A program made the position numbers and the translations under genes. DNA of 64,000 bases from an uncultured Marinomonas sp. (GTDB taxonomy: Bacteria > Pseudomonadota > Gammaproteobacteria > Pseudomonadales > Marinomonadaceae), in assembly GCA_947493575.1 (NCBI GenBank), contig CANLRQ010000003.1, forward strand, positions 62,001 to 126,000. The letters run 5' to 3'. Position 1 is the stretch's first letter. Each line of letters opens with the position of its first letter. Below are positions 10,026-20,143 of this stretch, piece after piece. The notes under the pieces were generated by a model, which made no database searches, was not told where the DNA came from, and saw nothing but the letters and a program-made list of their open reading frames with translations.

Positions 10026-10670
10026 TTAATTCCACCCTTTTTGGATAGTCGGATGTTCGTGACCGAGCAGTTCAGACAACTGATTCGCCAACTGAACCAC
10101 AACTCTTTCATAGATAACGTTTGGGTTCAAACGCACCATATCAATCATTTCTAAACCTTGATAACCACAAGGATTGATTCGATCAAACGGAGACAAATCC
10201 ATATCCACATTTAATGCAAGCCCATGAAATGAGCACCCTCTCCTGACTCTAAGTCCAAGAGAGGAAATTTTTCTACCTTCTACATAAACACCGGGAGCAT
10301 CAGCTTTTGCATAGGACTCAATGTTATTGGCTTCAAGGGTCTGAATCACTGTATTTTCTAATACAGTAACCAAATCTCTGACACCAATTTTAGAACGCTT
10401 TAAATCAATTAAAACATAAGCAATAAGTTGCCCTGGTCCGTGATAAGTTACTTGCCCTCCCCGATCAACAGGAATTACAGGTATGTCCCCAGGAGCCAAT
10501 AAATGTTCCGCTTTCCCAGCTTGGCCTTGTGTAAAAACACGTGGGTGCTGCAACAGCCAAATCTCATCTGAGTAACTCGAATCTCTTCGCTGAGTAAAAG
10601 ACTTCATCCTTTCCCATGTGTCTTGATATTCCACAAGACCAAGGTCACGACAAATAAGAGGACTTGTCAT
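10026..10670 (-). CDS. lipB: Lipoyl(octanoyl) transferase
   Basis: LipB moves octanoate from acyl carrier protein to lipoyl domains of 2-oxoacid dehydrogenases and the glycine cleavage H protein. The 214-residue sequence has [12 protein letters not shown] at 70-81, the conserved Lys134 in GRKISSLG and the acyl-thioester Cys168 in NPCGYQG. The ATG start overlaps the ybeD stop (TAATGA), which points to translational coupling, and lipA follows directly. The ybeD-lipB-lipA order is the standard gammaproteobacterial one. Confidence 0.97.
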   Translation of the reverse strand: MTSPLICRDLGLVEYQDTWERMKSFTQRRDSSYSDEIWLLQHPRVFTQGQAGKAEHLLAPGDIPVIPVDRGGQVTYHGPGQLIAYVLIDLKRSKIGVRDLVTVLENTVIQTLEANNIESYAKADAPGVYVEGRKISSLGLRVRRGCSFHGLALNVDMDLSPFDRINPCGYQGLEMIDMVRLNPNVIYERVVVQLANQLSELLGHEHPTIQKGWN

Positions 10671-10978
10671 TACATAACCATCTTAACAGCAGCAATGGCC
10701 ATCAGCTCTTTATGCAGCCCGGAGAGTTGTTCTTCACTTACTGCTAAAATTCGGAACGTAAAGCTAATAAACTTACCTTTACTCGATCGATTCACACCGA
10801 CATTATTATCATCCATTTCAGGAGCAAACTTTTTGAAAACAATTAAAATCTCCGAAAGGATCGTTTCGCTTTCAAGGGCGACTACTTTCACCATATAGTT
10901 GTCACAGGGAAACACTATTTTAGGTGCTTCACTTGACGTCTCTTTGGTTACATCACCATTTTTAGTAATTAATGCCAT
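10670..10978 (-). CDS. ybeD: YbeD family protein (DUF493)
   Basis: This is a 102-residue member of the YbeD/DUF493 family, an ACT-like regulatory fold of uncertain function. Visible features are the motif [13 protein letters not shown] near residues 21-33 and [16 protein letters not shown] in the second half. It lies between dacA and lipB, its usual neighbours, and its stop overlaps the lipB start by one base. The N-terminal 20 residues are polar and probably disordered. The family assignment rests on sequence and context; no molecular role is claimed. Confidence 0.9.
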   Translation of the reverse strand: MALITKNGDVTKETSSEAPKIVFPCDNYMVKVVALESETILSEILIVFKKFAPEMDDNNVGVNRSSKGKFISFTFRILAVSEEQLSGLHKELMAIAAVKMVM

Positions 10979-11015
10979 AAAATCTACTTTACTAAATTAT
11001 TTAGAATACTAAGAA

Positions 11016-12164
11016 TTAAAACAAATTCATGAAAAAGAGCTTAATTTTATCAAGCAATCGTTTAAATAAACCGCCTTCTTCTACTACTTCCAATGCAACG
11101 ACTTCTCTTTCAAGAAGAACATTCCCTTCAGTACCTACTATGATTGTTCCTAATACATCACCAACAGCAATAGGAGCTTCAATAACAGGTTGTAAATCCA
11201 ATGTTGCTGGTAACGCATTCGTTTGTTGGCGAGGAATAGTAACAAGTACATCTTCAGCAAACCCGACTTTTACAGACTCAGCCGAACCACCCCATACTTT
11301 TGCCTCATTCACAACTTGACCACGGCTATATAATTTACGCGTTTCAAAGTATCTGAAACCATAATTTAACAATTTTTGAGTCTCAGTCGCTCTAGCTTCA
11401 GAACTATTAGTGCCCATTACAACTGTGATCAATCGAGTACCGTTACGTACAGCAGATGCAGCTAAACAAAATCCAGCTTCTTCAGTATGGCCTGTCTTTA
11501 AACCATCTACCGTTGAATCTCTCCAAAGTAGTTTATTACGGTTAGGCTGCTTAATTTTATTGTAAGTAAAATACTTCTCTGAATACATCTCGTAATTTTC
11601 AGGGAACTGAATAATTTTCGCCCGTGAAAGCAACGCTAGATCAAATGCACTCGACACATGACCTTCTGCTGGGAACCCAGTAGAGTTAATAAAATTACTG
11701 TTCTTCATACCAAGTATTTGAGCATGTTGATTCATTAAATCAGCAAAGGCAGATTCACTACCTGCTACATGCTCAGCGACTGCAACACTGGCATCATTAC
11801 CAGATTGAATAATGATGCCTCTCATTAAGTCTTCTAAAGATACCTGAGTACCTTCTCTAATAAACATACGTGAGCCTTCCATACGCCACGCTTTCTCACT
11901 AATATTTACTTGGTCATTTAATGAGACATTTCCACGAGCTAACTCATACTCAATAATATAAGCCGTCATTAACTTAGTCAGGCTTGCAGGAGGCAACTCT
12001 TTATTCGAGTTATGCTCTACCAATACATCACCTGTATAGGCATCCATTAAGATATAGCTACTAGCAGACAGTTGAGGAGGAGCAGGGATCAGAGATGGAG
12101 CCGCCGTAACGGTTAATGAGCATAAGCTCAGTATGGCAGTAAAAAGTATAATTAGATTTTTCAT
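11016..12164 (-). CDS. dacA: D-alanyl-D-alanine carboxypeptidase (PBP5/6 type)
   Basis: This low-mass penicillin-binding protein trims the terminal D-alanine from peptidoglycan pentapeptides in the periplasm. The 382-residue precursor starts with a signal peptide (MKNLIILFTAILSLCSLTVTA). The active-site motifs are SLTK (61-64), SGN (121-123) and KTG (223-225), as in PBP5, followed by the beta-sandwich domain. The C-terminus (LLDKIKLFFMNLF) is an amphipathic helix of the kind that tethers PBP5 to the inner membrane. It lies between rlpA and ybeD within the cell-elongation cluster. It could be named dacA or dacC; the sequence does not separate these. Confidence 0.95.
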   Translation of the reverse strand: MKNLIILFTAILSLCSLTVTAAPSLIPAPPQLSASSYILMDAYTGDVLVEHNSNKELPPASLTKLMTAYIIEYELARGNVSLNDQVNISEKAWRMEGSRMFIREGTQVSLEDLMRGIIIQSGNDASVAVAEHVAGSESAFADLMNQHAQILGMKNSNFINSTGFPAEGHVSSAFDLALLSRAKIIQFPENYEMYSEKYFTYNKIKQPNRNKLLWRDSTVDGLKTGHTEEAGFCLAASAVRNGTRLITVVMGTNSSEARATETQKLLNYGFRYFETRKLYSRGQVVNEAKVWGGSAESVKVGFAEDVLVTIPRQQTNALPATLDLQPVIEAPIAVGDVLGTIIVGTEGNVLLEREVVALEVVEEGGLFKRLLDKIKLFFMNLF

Positions 12165-12242
12165 GACCAGCTTAATTCTTTTAGTGAAAATGAATGTGAA
12201 TGATACTAAACGCAGGAGGCAATCTCTAGTTTAATCCTAACC

Positions 12243-13133
12243 TTAAGGTGAAAAGGATACTCTAATAGGTTGTGAAAAACCTGCATCCTGTATTTTACCT
12301 ACCCACTCGTTCAAATCGCTTAGCTTTTTATATGGTCCTGCAAGCACTTTATAAAGGTTACCCTCTTGTTTCTTTACACTAACTTTAATCTGGGTATCAA
12401 ACTCTTGAATGAGTCGGGTCTTTAAAGAATTCGCAGATGCTTGTGAACTAAACGCACCTAATTGTAAATGCGTAAAGCTGCTTGTGGGTTTTGTTTGCTT
12501 CACAGATGTTGATTTAGCAGCAACAGATGTTGTACGGGAAGCCTTATATAATTCTCCTTTTTTAGGTGTAATTGCCTCAATTTTAACCCGCGCTAACCCT
12601 TTTTTATGGTAATCAAGACGAGCGGCGGCGGCATAAGATAAATCGATCAAACGATCCCCATGAAATGGGCCTCGATCATTTACTCGAACAATGACACTTC
12701 GCTTATTATCAAGATTGGTTACTTTAAGATAAGTCGGCAATGGCAGACTTTTATGTGCTGCGGAAAACGCATACATATCATATGTTTCGCCATTAGAGGT
12801 TTTATGCCCATGGAATTTTTTTCCATACCAAGATGCCGTTCCTACCGCCGTGTAACCATTAGCAGAATTCATTACTCGATATGTTTTACCCCAAACTTTA
12901 TAAGAAGACTTGTTACCGCCTCGACTTTTAGGCTCCCACTTTGGAACCAAATCTGGCAAATGATCAACTTTAATATCTCCCGTTGGCGCATGGTCTTGTA
13001 AAATACTGTATCTTCCTCCTCCAGACGCCTTATCCAAATCGATCTCTTTTTTTGAAGAAGACTGATTAATATGTTTTGAACTTGTACAGGCAGATAAGAA
13101 CACAACCACAAAGAAATAATAAAAAGCTCTCAT
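12243..13133 (-). CDS. rlpA: RlpA: septal-ring lytic transglycosylase lipoprotein with SPOR domain
   Basis: RlpA is an outer-membrane lipoprotein that cleaves denuded glycan strands at division sites. The 296-residue protein begins with a lipoprotein signal (FLSAC, lipid-modified Cys16). The middle (about 95-190) is the double-psi beta-barrel domain with GTASWYGKKFHGHKTSNGE and VRVNDRGPFHGDRLIDLS. The C-terminus (about 218-295) is a SPOR domain (HLQLGAFSSQASA, KVLAGPYKK) that binds denuded peptidoglycan. Its ATG overlaps the mltB stop by one base. This order is shared with Pseudomonas. Confidence 0.95.
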   Translation of the reverse strand: MRAFYYFFVVVFLSACTSSKHINQSSSKKEIDLDKASGGGRYSILQDHAPTGDIKVDHLPDLVPKWEPKSRGGNKSSYKVWGKTYRVMNSANGYTAVGTASWYGKKFHGHKTSNGETYDMYAFSAAHKSLPLPTYLKVTNLDNKRSVIVRVNDRGPFHGDRLIDLSYAAAARLDYHKKGLARVKIEAITPKKGELYKASRTTSVAAKSTSVKQTKPTSSFTHLQLGAFSSQASANSLKTRLIQEFDTQIKVSVKKQEGNLYKVLAGPYKKLSDLNEWVGKIQDAGFSQPIRVSFSP

Positions 13134-14224
13134 TACTCACTACTACCTTTTTGTATTTCCCTAGACAATTCAATAACCGCCATAGTATAGCGTCGACTTG
13201 GATTATAGCTCATCAATGAAAAGAAGTTATTGTAAGCTAGCCAATAGCTTCTTTGGCTAGAGGATGTTCTTAATCGAATTAATCCTGACTTCAATTCCGG
13301 CAATGAAGCATTTACAGTGACGCCAATGTTTTTCCATTCATCAGGGTAATGATACGTTTTTCTTTTTTTATTAGACCACGACCTTATCTCTGGACTGTCT
13401 TCCCTAGAGACATCAACAGAAACTGGATCTAGTATAGGTTGATTAGATTTCCATCCCTTATGTTTTAAATAATTTGCAATGCTTCCAATTGCATCTGCAG
13501 AAGAGCCCCATAAGTCAATTTCACCGTTCTTATCGTAGTCAATCGCCAATCTGCGATAGTTGGATGGCATAAATTGAGCCATTCCAAGAGCTCCGCTATA
13601 AGAGCCTTTTATTTCATTGATTGACCAGCCCTTTTCCCTAGATAACAATAAAAACGCTTCCAACTCACTCAAAAAGTACTTTCCACGCCTCGGATAATCA
13701 AATGCCAATGTTGATAGGGAAGTAAATACATCTTTATTGCCGGTAATACGACCATAAAATGTTTCTACTCCGGCAATAGCAACAATCACTTCAGCAGGAA
13801 CACCAAACTCATTTTCTGCTTTGTCCAGCCAATATTTGTTCTCTTTTAGAAATACCACACCTGACTTAATCCGAGACTCTTTTAAGAAACGTGTTTTATA
13901 TTCAAAATATGGAGTAATAACTTCAGGCTGATTATTTGACTTTTTAATGACTTGTTTACGGGGTGTTATTTGGCTAAATTTCTCAATTAGCAATGCCTTG
14001 TCATAATTATGTTTGTCTTCCATATAAGCAATAAAAGCTCTTACCTTTTCTTTCCCCATAAAACTTAATTCAGGGTCAAGAACTTTTGGGGCAAGCGCTT
14101 TTGAAGTAGGCGCCTCTTGCTTTAAAACACGCTCAACTTCACCCTCTACTGTTTCTACATTATTTTCAACAGAGCTACAGGCAGCCACCAGAAAACATAA
14201 AATTATCGTCCATATCATTTTCAT
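13133..14224 (-). CDS. mltB: Membrane-bound lytic murein transglycosylase B
   Basis: MltB cleaves the glycan backbone of peptidoglycan, forming 1,6-anhydro ends. The 363-residue precursor has a lipobox (FLVAAC, Cys16), followed by a polar linker. The catalytic Glu154 is in AIAGVETFYGRITG, and the family segments DYPRRGKYF, KGSYSGALGMAQFMPSNY and DLWGSSADAIGSIANYLKHKGW follow. It is in the rod-shape cluster, three bases after rodA, so it probably helps insertion of new wall material during elongation. Length and motifs are normal for the family (called SltB1 in pseudomonads). Confidence 0.95.
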   Translation of the reverse strand: MKMIWTIILCFLVAACSSVENNVETVEGEVERVLKQEAPTSKALAPKVLDPELSFMGKEKVRAFIAYMEDKHNYDKALLIEKFSQITPRKQVIKKSNNQPEVITPYFEYKTRFLKESRIKSGVVFLKENKYWLDKAENEFGVPAEVIVAIAGVETFYGRITGNKDVFTSLSTLAFDYPRRGKYFLSELEAFLLLSREKGWSINEIKGSYSGALGMAQFMPSNYRRLAIDYDKNGEIDLWGSSADAIGSIANYLKHKGWKSNQPILDPVSVDVSREDSPEIRSWSNKKRKTYHYPDEWKNIGVTVNASLPELKSGLIRLRTSSSQRSYWLAYNNFFSLMSYNPSRRYTMAVIELSREIQKGSSE

Positions 14225-14226
14225 CG

Positions 14227-15348
14227 TTATCTCGCTTTCTTGTGGGTTTGTATAGACATTAATATTCCAAACGTTGCCATAATGGTAATAATAGAAGTTC
14301 CACCATAACTAATAAGCGGTAAAGGGACACCTACTACAGGCAAAATACCTGACACCATACCGATATTAACAAACAAATAAACAAAAAACGTTAGCGTTAA
14401 ACTTCCTGCCAATAGTCTTGCATAGTTATCTTCCGCCATTGTCGATATGTATAAGCCACGGGCAATAATCAACAGATATCCAACTAAAAGAGTAATACAG
14501 CCTATCATGCCAAATTCTTCTGCTAAAACAGCAATAATAAAATCAGTATGGCTTTCTGGCAAAAAATCTAATTGCGCCTGAGTACCTTCAAGCCAGCCTT
14601 TTCCGTGAATGCCACCAGAACCAATTGCAGTCTTAGACTGTATAATATTCCAACCTGAGCCTAGTGGGTCACTCTCAGGGTCTAGAAAGGTAAGTACTCG
14701 TTGTTTTTGATACGAGTGCATAACTTGCCATAAACTAAATCCAACGAGAGGAGCAAGGGCGAAAGAACCAATGATATAGCGCCATTGAAGACCAGCCAAA
14801 AATAAAACAAACAACCCCGAGACTGCGACCAGCAAAGAGGTTCCTAAATCTGGCTGCCTTGCAATCATCAAAACAGGCAACATAATCACAATCAAAACGA
14901 TAATGATATGCTTTAATCTTGGTGGCAAATGCCGATCTGAAAAATACCAGGCGATCATCATTGGCATAATCACCTTCATAAGCTCTGAAGGTTGAAAACG
15001 AACACCCCCAGGTATTTCTAGCCACCTCTGCGCGCCTTTAGCCCCCACACCAAAAAATAATACTGCCGCCAATAAACATACGGCTACAAGAAATAAAATA
15101 GGAGAAAATCGCCTCATATATTTAGGCGGCAATTGAGCCAATACAATACACAGACCAAAACCTAGAGCTAAACGAACCATTTGCCTTTCAACAACGTCCT
15201 CTCTCTGCCCAGAAGCAGAATAAAGTACGACAAGGCCGCCGGAAATCAACAACAGTAATGACACCATCAACAGCACATCTATATGGGCAAGTTTCCACAA
15301 TCTTGCATTTGTAAACGACATGACTCTTGAATATAAAGAAGCATTCAC
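14227..15348 (-). CDS. rodA: Rod-shape-determining peptidoglycan glycosyltransferase
   Basis: RodA is the SEDS-family glycosyltransferase that polymerises lipid II during cell elongation, in complex with PBP2. The 373-residue protein has about ten membrane segments, the motif GWNIIQSKTAIGSGGIHGKGWLEG near the middle, and the C-terminal VGVPLPLISYGGTS with the following hydrophobic helix. The start is a GTG at 15348 that overlaps the mrdA stop (GTGA), with GGAG seven bases upstream; the nearest ATG is in another frame. It is co-translated with mrdA, its enzymatic partner. Confidence 0.96.
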   Translation of the reverse strand: MNASLYSRVMSFTNARLWKLAHIDVLLMVSLLLLISGGLVVLYSASGQREDVVERQMVRLALGFGLCIVLAQLPPKYMRRFSPILFLVAVCLLAAVLFFGVGAKGAQRWLEIPGGVRFQPSELMKVIMPMMIAWYFSDRHLPPRLKHIIIVLIVIMLPVLMIARQPDLGTSLLVAVSGLFVLFLAGLQWRYIIGSFALAPLVGFSLWQVMHSYQKQRVLTFLDPESDPLGSGWNIIQSKTAIGSGGIHGKGWLEGTQAQLDFLPESHTDFIIAVLAEEFGMIGCITLLVGYLLIIARGLYISTMAEDNYARLLAGSLTLTFFVYLFVNIGMVSGILPVVGVPLPLISYGGTSIITIMATFGILMSIQTHKKAR

Positions 15349-17222
15349 GAATTAGCTCCTTTTAAATAATCGTATTTTTTAGGGTAATCATCCAACAAAT
15401 AAGCATCGAACAATTTTTTACTTAAATCGGCAGGTTTAGAACTACTGCCACCGTTTTCAAAGATAGAAAAAATTACAATTTCTGGTTGCTTTGATGGGGC
15501 AAAGCCAATAAAAAGAGCGTGGTCATGAAGCCGTTTTGCTAACTTATCAGCTTCATACTCTTCATCTTCTTGCAAACTAAACACCTGACCAGTACCGGTT
15601 TTTCCAGCAATTTTATAAGGCGTCCCTTGAAGTCGTCTTGCAGTACCTTTTGGGTCTGAAATAACTTTCTCCATTGCCTCTGTAACCTTCAACCAATTAC
15701 GTTGATTTTTCAAAGTAATGTTTTGCAAGCCTGAAGGAGATTCAGAAAACTGAGGAATGGAGTTTCCAACTTGTTTAGCCATTCTAGGTGGATGCCATAC
15801 ACCTCTATTTGCAATTGCTGAAGTCGCCGCTGCAATTTGTATCGGTGTTGCAACCATAAAACCTTGACCAATCCCAATATTGACAGAATCTCCTGGGTAC
15901 CAAGGTTCTCTATATTTGGCTTTTTTCCATTCATTTGATGGCAGCAATCCATTACTGGCACCATTTAAATCTAAAATAGTTGACTTACCAAAACCAAATT
16001 TTTCTAAAAAATCATGAATTGGCGTCACGCCCATTTTATGGGCTAATTGATAATAATAAGTATCAACAGATTCGATTAGAGAGCGCTCTAAATCGATCCA
16101 GCCGTGCCCTCCTCTTTTCCAGTCACGATATCGCCTCCCATTAGGGTTAATCTGATAAAACCCATGGGCATAATAACGATCGTTCCAACTTGCAAATCCA
16201 GACTCTAATCCAGCCAACGCCATAAAAGGTTTAATTGTAGAGGCAGGGGGATATCCTCCCCTCAACGCTCTATTAAATAAAGGCAGTCTAGGAGAATTTC
16301 GTAATACATCGTAATCACTGTAAGAAATACCACGAACAAATAAGTTGGAATCGTAACTAGGCTTACTAACCAAAGCTAGAATGCCGCCAGTTTTAGGATC
16401 AATGGCAATAACTGAACCTGTATAATCACCAAGAGCATCGAATGCATATTGCTGTAAACGCGCATCAAGATGAAGCTGGATATCTTTACCTGGTACTGGG
16501 TTTTGTCGTTCTATTTCAGACATAATCCGACCGCGAGCATTAACCTCTAATTTACTCAAGCCTGGAACACCAAATAGGTCTGACTCGTAAAAGTCCTCTA
16601 TTCCAGATTTACCAATATAAAGAGCACCTTGATATGTATCAGGATTCACCTTTTGTAAATCTTTTTCTGTTATTCGACCTACATAACCAACAGCATGGGC
16701 AAAAGCCTCCCCATAAGGGTAGTAGCGTGTAAGTTGAGCTTCAACTTGAACCCCATCCCATTTATACAGATCTACTGATAACTTAGCCCATTCAGAGTCC
16801 GTTAAATGCTGTTTTAGAGTAATAGACTGATAAGGTCGACGGTAGGATTTTCTTTTAGCATTAAATGCGTCCCATTCTTCAGTTGATATTTCAAGAATGT
16901 CATTTAGCTCGTCTTGTAATACAGAAAAGTTTTTAACGCGCTCAGGTGTAATGGTGAGACTGTGAATAGGCCTATTATCAGCTAATACAACGCCATTGCG
17001 ATCATAAACCAACCCCCTTGGAGGAGGTTCAGGAATTAGCATTACTCGATTATCATTTGCTTTAGTTTGATAACGATCAAACTCTACCACTTGAAGATAA
17101 AAAAGACGGGAAACTAAAATACCCACCATAATTAACACAAGAACCCCAGACACAATTACTCGTCGTTGGGTTAACGATTTCTCTTGACGGTAATTACGGA
17201 AATATTTTTGACGTTGATCCAT
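15345..17222 (-). CDS. mrdA: Penicillin-binding protein 2 (elongation transpeptidase)
   Basis: PBP2 cross-links peptidoglycan in the elongasome. The 625-residue class B enzyme has one N-terminal membrane helix (about residues 21-43), a pedestal domain containing RGLVYDRNG, and the transpeptidase domain with STIK at 328-331, SVD at 385-387 and KTGTG from 541. The SxD form of the second motif is usual in PBP2. It sits between rlmH and rodA, with a four-base overlap into rodA. Length and spacing of motifs are normal. Confidence 0.97.
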   Translation of the reverse strand: MDQRQKYFRNYRQEKSLTQRRVIVSGVLVLIMVGILVSRLFYLQVVEFDRYQTKANDNRVMLIPEPPPRGLVYDRNGVVLADNRPIHSLTITPERVKNFSVLQDELNDILEISTEEWDAFNAKRKSYRRPYQSITLKQHLTDSEWAKLSVDLYKWDGVQVEAQLTRYYPYGEAFAHAVGYVGRITEKDLQKVNPDTYQGALYIGKSGIEDFYESDLFGVPGLSKLEVNARGRIMSEIERQNPVPGKDIQLHLDARLQQYAFDALGDYTGSVIAIDPKTGGILALVSKPSYDSNLFVRGISYSDYDVLRNSPRLPLFNRALRGGYPPASTIKPFMALAGLESGFASWNDRYYAHGFYQINPNGRRYRDWKRGGHGWIDLERSLIESVDTYYYQLAHKMGVTPIHDFLEKFGFGKSTILDLNGASNGLLPSNEWKKAKYREPWYPGDSVNIGIGQGFMVATPIQIAAATSAIANRGVWHPPRMAKQVGNSIPQFSESPSGLQNITLKNQRNWLKVTEAMEKVISDPKGTARRLQGTPYKIAGKTGTGQVFSLQEDEEYEADKLAKRLHDHALFIGFAPSKQPEIVIFSIFENGGSSSKPADLSKKLFDAYLLDDYPKKYDYLKGANS

Positions 17223-17233
17223 TAATCCATGGC

Positions 17234-17701
17234 CTACCGATGGTAAGGGTGATTATTCATCAAGGTCCAAGCGCGATATAGCTGTTCTGCAAGAATTACA
17301 CGGACAATAGGATGAGGTAAAGTCAGCTTAGATAAAGACCAGCACTTATCCGCTCTAGCAGAGCACCTAGGATCAAGCCCATCAGGACCACCAACCAATA
17401 AACAAAGGTTACTTCCATCCATACGCCAAGATTCAGCTTGATCAGCTAATTGTTCTGTGGACCAATCTTTCCCTAAAACCTCCATCGCAATCACCTTTTC
17501 AGAAGGAGAAATAGCATCAAGCATCGCATCTCCTTCCTTACGAATAGCTTTGGCTATGTCCGTATTCTTTCCTCTCGGAGACATTGGAATTTCAACCAAT
17601 TCCAATGAAAAGTCCTTTGGTAAGCGCTTGGTATAATCAGAGAAGCCATCTTGAATCCACTTCGGCATTTTTGTACCAACCGCTATAAGTCTAATACGCA
17701 T
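17234..17701 (-). CDS. rlmH: 23S rRNA (pseudouridine-1915 N3)-methyltransferase
   Basis: RlmH methylates pseudouridine 1915 in helix 69 of assembled 70S ribosomes using S-adenosylmethionine. The 155-residue SPOUT-fold protein has the knot-loop motif [11 protein letters not shown] and the conserved tail [28 protein letters not shown] (seen from about residue 127). Start and length match the family exactly. It lies 12 bases after rsfS; both act on the large ribosomal subunit, and this pairing is conserved widely. Confidence 0.97.
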   Translation of the reverse strand: MRIRLIAVGTKMPKWIQDGFSDYTKRLPKDFSLELVEIPMSPRGKNTDIAKAIRKEGDAMLDAISPSEKVIAMEVLGKDWSTEQLADQAESWRMDGSNLCLLVGGPDGLDPRCSARADKCWSLSKLTLPHPIVRVILAEQLYRAWTLMNNHPYHR

Positions 17702-17713
17702 TTTAACCGTTAC

Positions 17714-18067
17714 CTATAAGGCTTCTGGAGTGATATTCCAAAGTTTTTCTAGATCATAAAAGGAACGCGCTTCCTCAGTCATAACGTGAACAACCACATC
17801 ATGTAAATCAACCAATACCCAATCACTGCCCATGCCCTTGCCTTCAAATCCTAATGGTTGCAAGTCGTTCTTTTTTGCATGCTCAACCACATTCTGACCG
17901 AGTGAATTAACATGACGTTTAGACGTACCCGTACAGATAACCATAAAGTCCATCATATCTGTATGAGCCTGAACGTTTAGAACTGTGATCTTATCACCTT
18001 TAACATCTTCTAAAGATTCGATAGCCAACGCAAGTATTTGATCAGTTGTAAGGTTTTGATCACTCAT
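17714..18067 (-). CDS. rsfS: Ribosomal silencing factor
   Basis: RsfS binds ribosomal protein L14 and blocks joining of the subunits when nutrients are short. The 117-residue protein has the family core: ALAIESLEDVKGDKITVLNV, DFMVICTGTSKRHVNSL and GSDWVLVDLHDVVVHVMTEEARSFYDLEKLW. It lies between nadD and rlmH as in most gammaproteobacteria. There is nothing odd in length or sequence. Confidence 0.97.
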   Translation of the reverse strand: MSDQNLTTDQILALAIESLEDVKGDKITVLNVQAHTDMMDFMVICTGTSKRHVNSLGQNVVEHAKKNDLQPLGFEGKGMGSDWVLVDLHDVVVHVMTEEARSFYDLEKLWNITPEAL

Positions 18068-18081
18068 GTAAGTGTATTTTC

Positions 18082-18744
18082 CTATAAATAAAGTTTATTT
18101 TTTTCAATATAATTTTGAACAGAATCAGGCAACAAATACGCAATCGATTTCTTTTGAGCCTGTAACTCTCTAATCATACTAGATGATATATCCAGTGGTG
18201 ATATTGCTTCAAACAAGATACATCCAGAGGGCGCGCATTGTAACTCAGCTATTGTTGAAGCACGATACTTTTCATAATAGTTCTTTAACTCATCTGTAAA
18301 TACTGGGAACGAACCCGGCCTAGAAACGACGACAATATGAGCATAAGATGTCAATTCCAACCAATTTTTCCAGGACGGTAAGGAGCAAAAGCTATCCATA
18401 CCTATGATTATTATAAGCGCTGGATCACGTCCAACCTCTGCTCTCAATTCTTTTAACGTATCAATGGTAAAGCTTGGCTTTGCACTAACAACTTCTCGTG
18501 TATCGACTGATAATCGAACATCAGATGCAACAGCCAGCTCTAACATTTCAACTCTTTGTTTTGTCGAACTACCAAAAACAGCCTTATGTGCAGGCTGGAA
18601 GCAAGGCATCAATTTCAATTGATTTAAAGTAAATAGATCTGCAATTTCAACTGCAACTCTCAAATGAGCATTATGTATAGGATTGAATGTCCCTCCCATA
18701 ATAGCTATTACTTGCCTTGCTCCTGTTTGCTTTGCTTCAGACAA
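18082..18744 (-). CDS. nadD: Nicotinate-nucleotide adenylyltransferase
   Basis: NadD adenylates nicotinate mononucleotide to give deamido-NAD, the penultimate step of NAD synthesis. The 220-residue protein has the nucleotidyltransferase motif GGTFNPIHNAHLRVA with the HxxH pair, the SFTIDTLKELR segment and the C-terminal ISSSMIRE loop that binds ATP phosphates. It lies 20 bases after proA and 14 before rsfS in one transcription unit. The start at 18744 adds 14 residues before the core strand; a start nearer the motif cannot be excluded. Confidence 0.96.
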   Translation of the reverse strand: MSEAKQTGARQVIAIMGGTFNPIHNAHLRVAVEIADLFTLNQLKLMPCFQPAHKAVFGSSTKQRVEMLELAVASDVRLSVDTREVVSAKPSFTIDTLKELRAEVGRDPALIIIIGMDSFCSLPSWKNWLELTSYAHIVVVSRPGSFPVFTDELKNYYEKYRASTIAELQCAPSGCILFEAISPLDISSSMIRELQAQKKSIAYLLPDSVQNYIEKNKLYL

Positions 18745-18764
18745 CTATACGACCCTTAACAATT

Positions 18765-20024
18765 TTAATTATCACGAGTATGCCCATCACCCAGAACAAT
18801 AAATTTTTGACTGGTAAGCCCCAATAACCCCACAGGCCCTCTTGCATGTATTTTATCAGTAGAAATGCCAATTTCAGCACCAAAACCGTATTCAAAACCA
18901 TCAGCAAAACTTGTAGATGCATTCACCATGACTGAAGCAGAATCAACTTCAGTCATAAAAACACGTGTTTTTGAATAATTTTGACTTACAATTGCATCCG
19001 TATGATGAGAGCCATAATGATTAATATGACTGATAGCTTCATCCATATTATTCACTAATTTTACTGACAATTTAGGTGCCAAATATTCTGTAAACCAATC
19101 TTCTTCTGTCGCTAACTCCATCGATTCCATATAGGCTTTACTGTCCAAACATCCAACTAACTCCACGCCTTTTTCAATTAACGCCTTAGCCAAATCTGGA
19201 AGCACTCTAGCGGCAATGTCTTTATGAACCAATAAAGACTCCATCGCATTACAAACCCCATATCGTCTAGTTTTAGCATTCATAGCGATGCGAATGGCTT
19301 TTTCTATATCCGCTTCATTATCAATATAGACATGGCAATTACCATCTAGATGCTTAATTACAGGAACTTTAGCATCTTTTGAAATCCTCTCGATTAGCCC
19401 TTTTCCGCCGCGAGGAACAACAACATCAACATACTCAGTCATGCTAATCAATTCACCAACCGCCTCTCGATCAGTGGTATTAATTACTTGCACAACATTT
19501 TCAGGCAAACCAACCGACTTCAAACCTACAACAATAGCTTCAGCTATGGCTTGATTTGAATAATATGCCTCACTTCCGCCCCTTAAAATAGCCGCATTAC
19601 CAGACTTAAGACACAGACTCGCAGCATCAATCGTTACATTTGGGCGAGACTCATAAACAATGCCAATTACACCCAATGGCACACGCATTTTGCCGATTTG
19701 AATGCCAGATGGACGGTAAGCCATATCTGTAATTTCACCAACAGGATCGATCAGACCAGCTACCTGTTTTAGACCTTCTACCATGCCTGAAATCTTAGCA
19801 TCATCAATAAGAAGCCTATCAAGCAATGAGGGGGTTAAACCTTTTTCAATTCCCGCATCCATGTCTTTTTTGTTAGCCAATTTAAGTTGAGGTCGGGCAT
19901 TATCCAGAGCAACAGCCATTGCTAACAATGCATCATTTTTATCTTGAGTAGAAGCACGAGCCAAAACGCGAGAAGCATCACGCGCCTGTCGACCCACTTG
20001 TTCCATGTAATTTTTTATTGACAT
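18765..20024 (-). CDS. proA: Gamma-glutamyl phosphate reductase
   Basis: ProA reduces gamma-glutamyl phosphate to glutamate semialdehyde with NADPH in proline synthesis. The 419-residue protein belongs to the aldehyde dehydrogenase superfamily. Catalytic Cys258 lies in [12 protein letters not shown], and the family segments [16 protein letters not shown] and [21 protein letters not shown] (from about residue 385) are intact. It is the first gene of the long minus-strand cluster and is divergent from trmO, with about 120 bases between, so the shared gap should hold the promoters of both. No proB is in the window. Confidence 0.97.
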   Translation of the reverse strand: MSIKNYMEQVGRQARDASRVLARASTQDKNDALLAMAVALDNARPQLKLANKKDMDAGIEKGLTPSLLDRLLIDDAKISGMVEGLKQVAGLIDPVGEITDMAYRPSGIQIGKMRVPLGVIGIVYESRPNVTIDAASLCLKSGNAAILRGGSEAYYSNQAIAEAIVVGLKSVGLPENVVQVINTTDREAVGELISMTEYVDVVVPRGGKGLIERISKDAKVPVIKHLDGNCHVYIDNEADIEKAIRIAMNAKTRRYGVCNAMESLLVHKDIAARVLPDLAKALIEKGVELVGCLDSKAYMESMELATEEDWFTEYLAPKLSVKLVNNMDEAISHINHYGSHHTDAIVSQNYSKTRVFMTEVDSASVMVNASTSFADGFEYGFGAEIGISTDKIHARGPVGLLGLTSQKFIVLGDGHTRDN

Positions 20025-20143
20025 ACCAGACTCTCAACTTAACAATTAAATTAGACGTTAAAATGATTCTATTTAGACTTCATTTTAATAAAACTATACT
20101 AACATAAAAGATTTCATTCTTTTTAACTCCTTTAAGCTTTTGC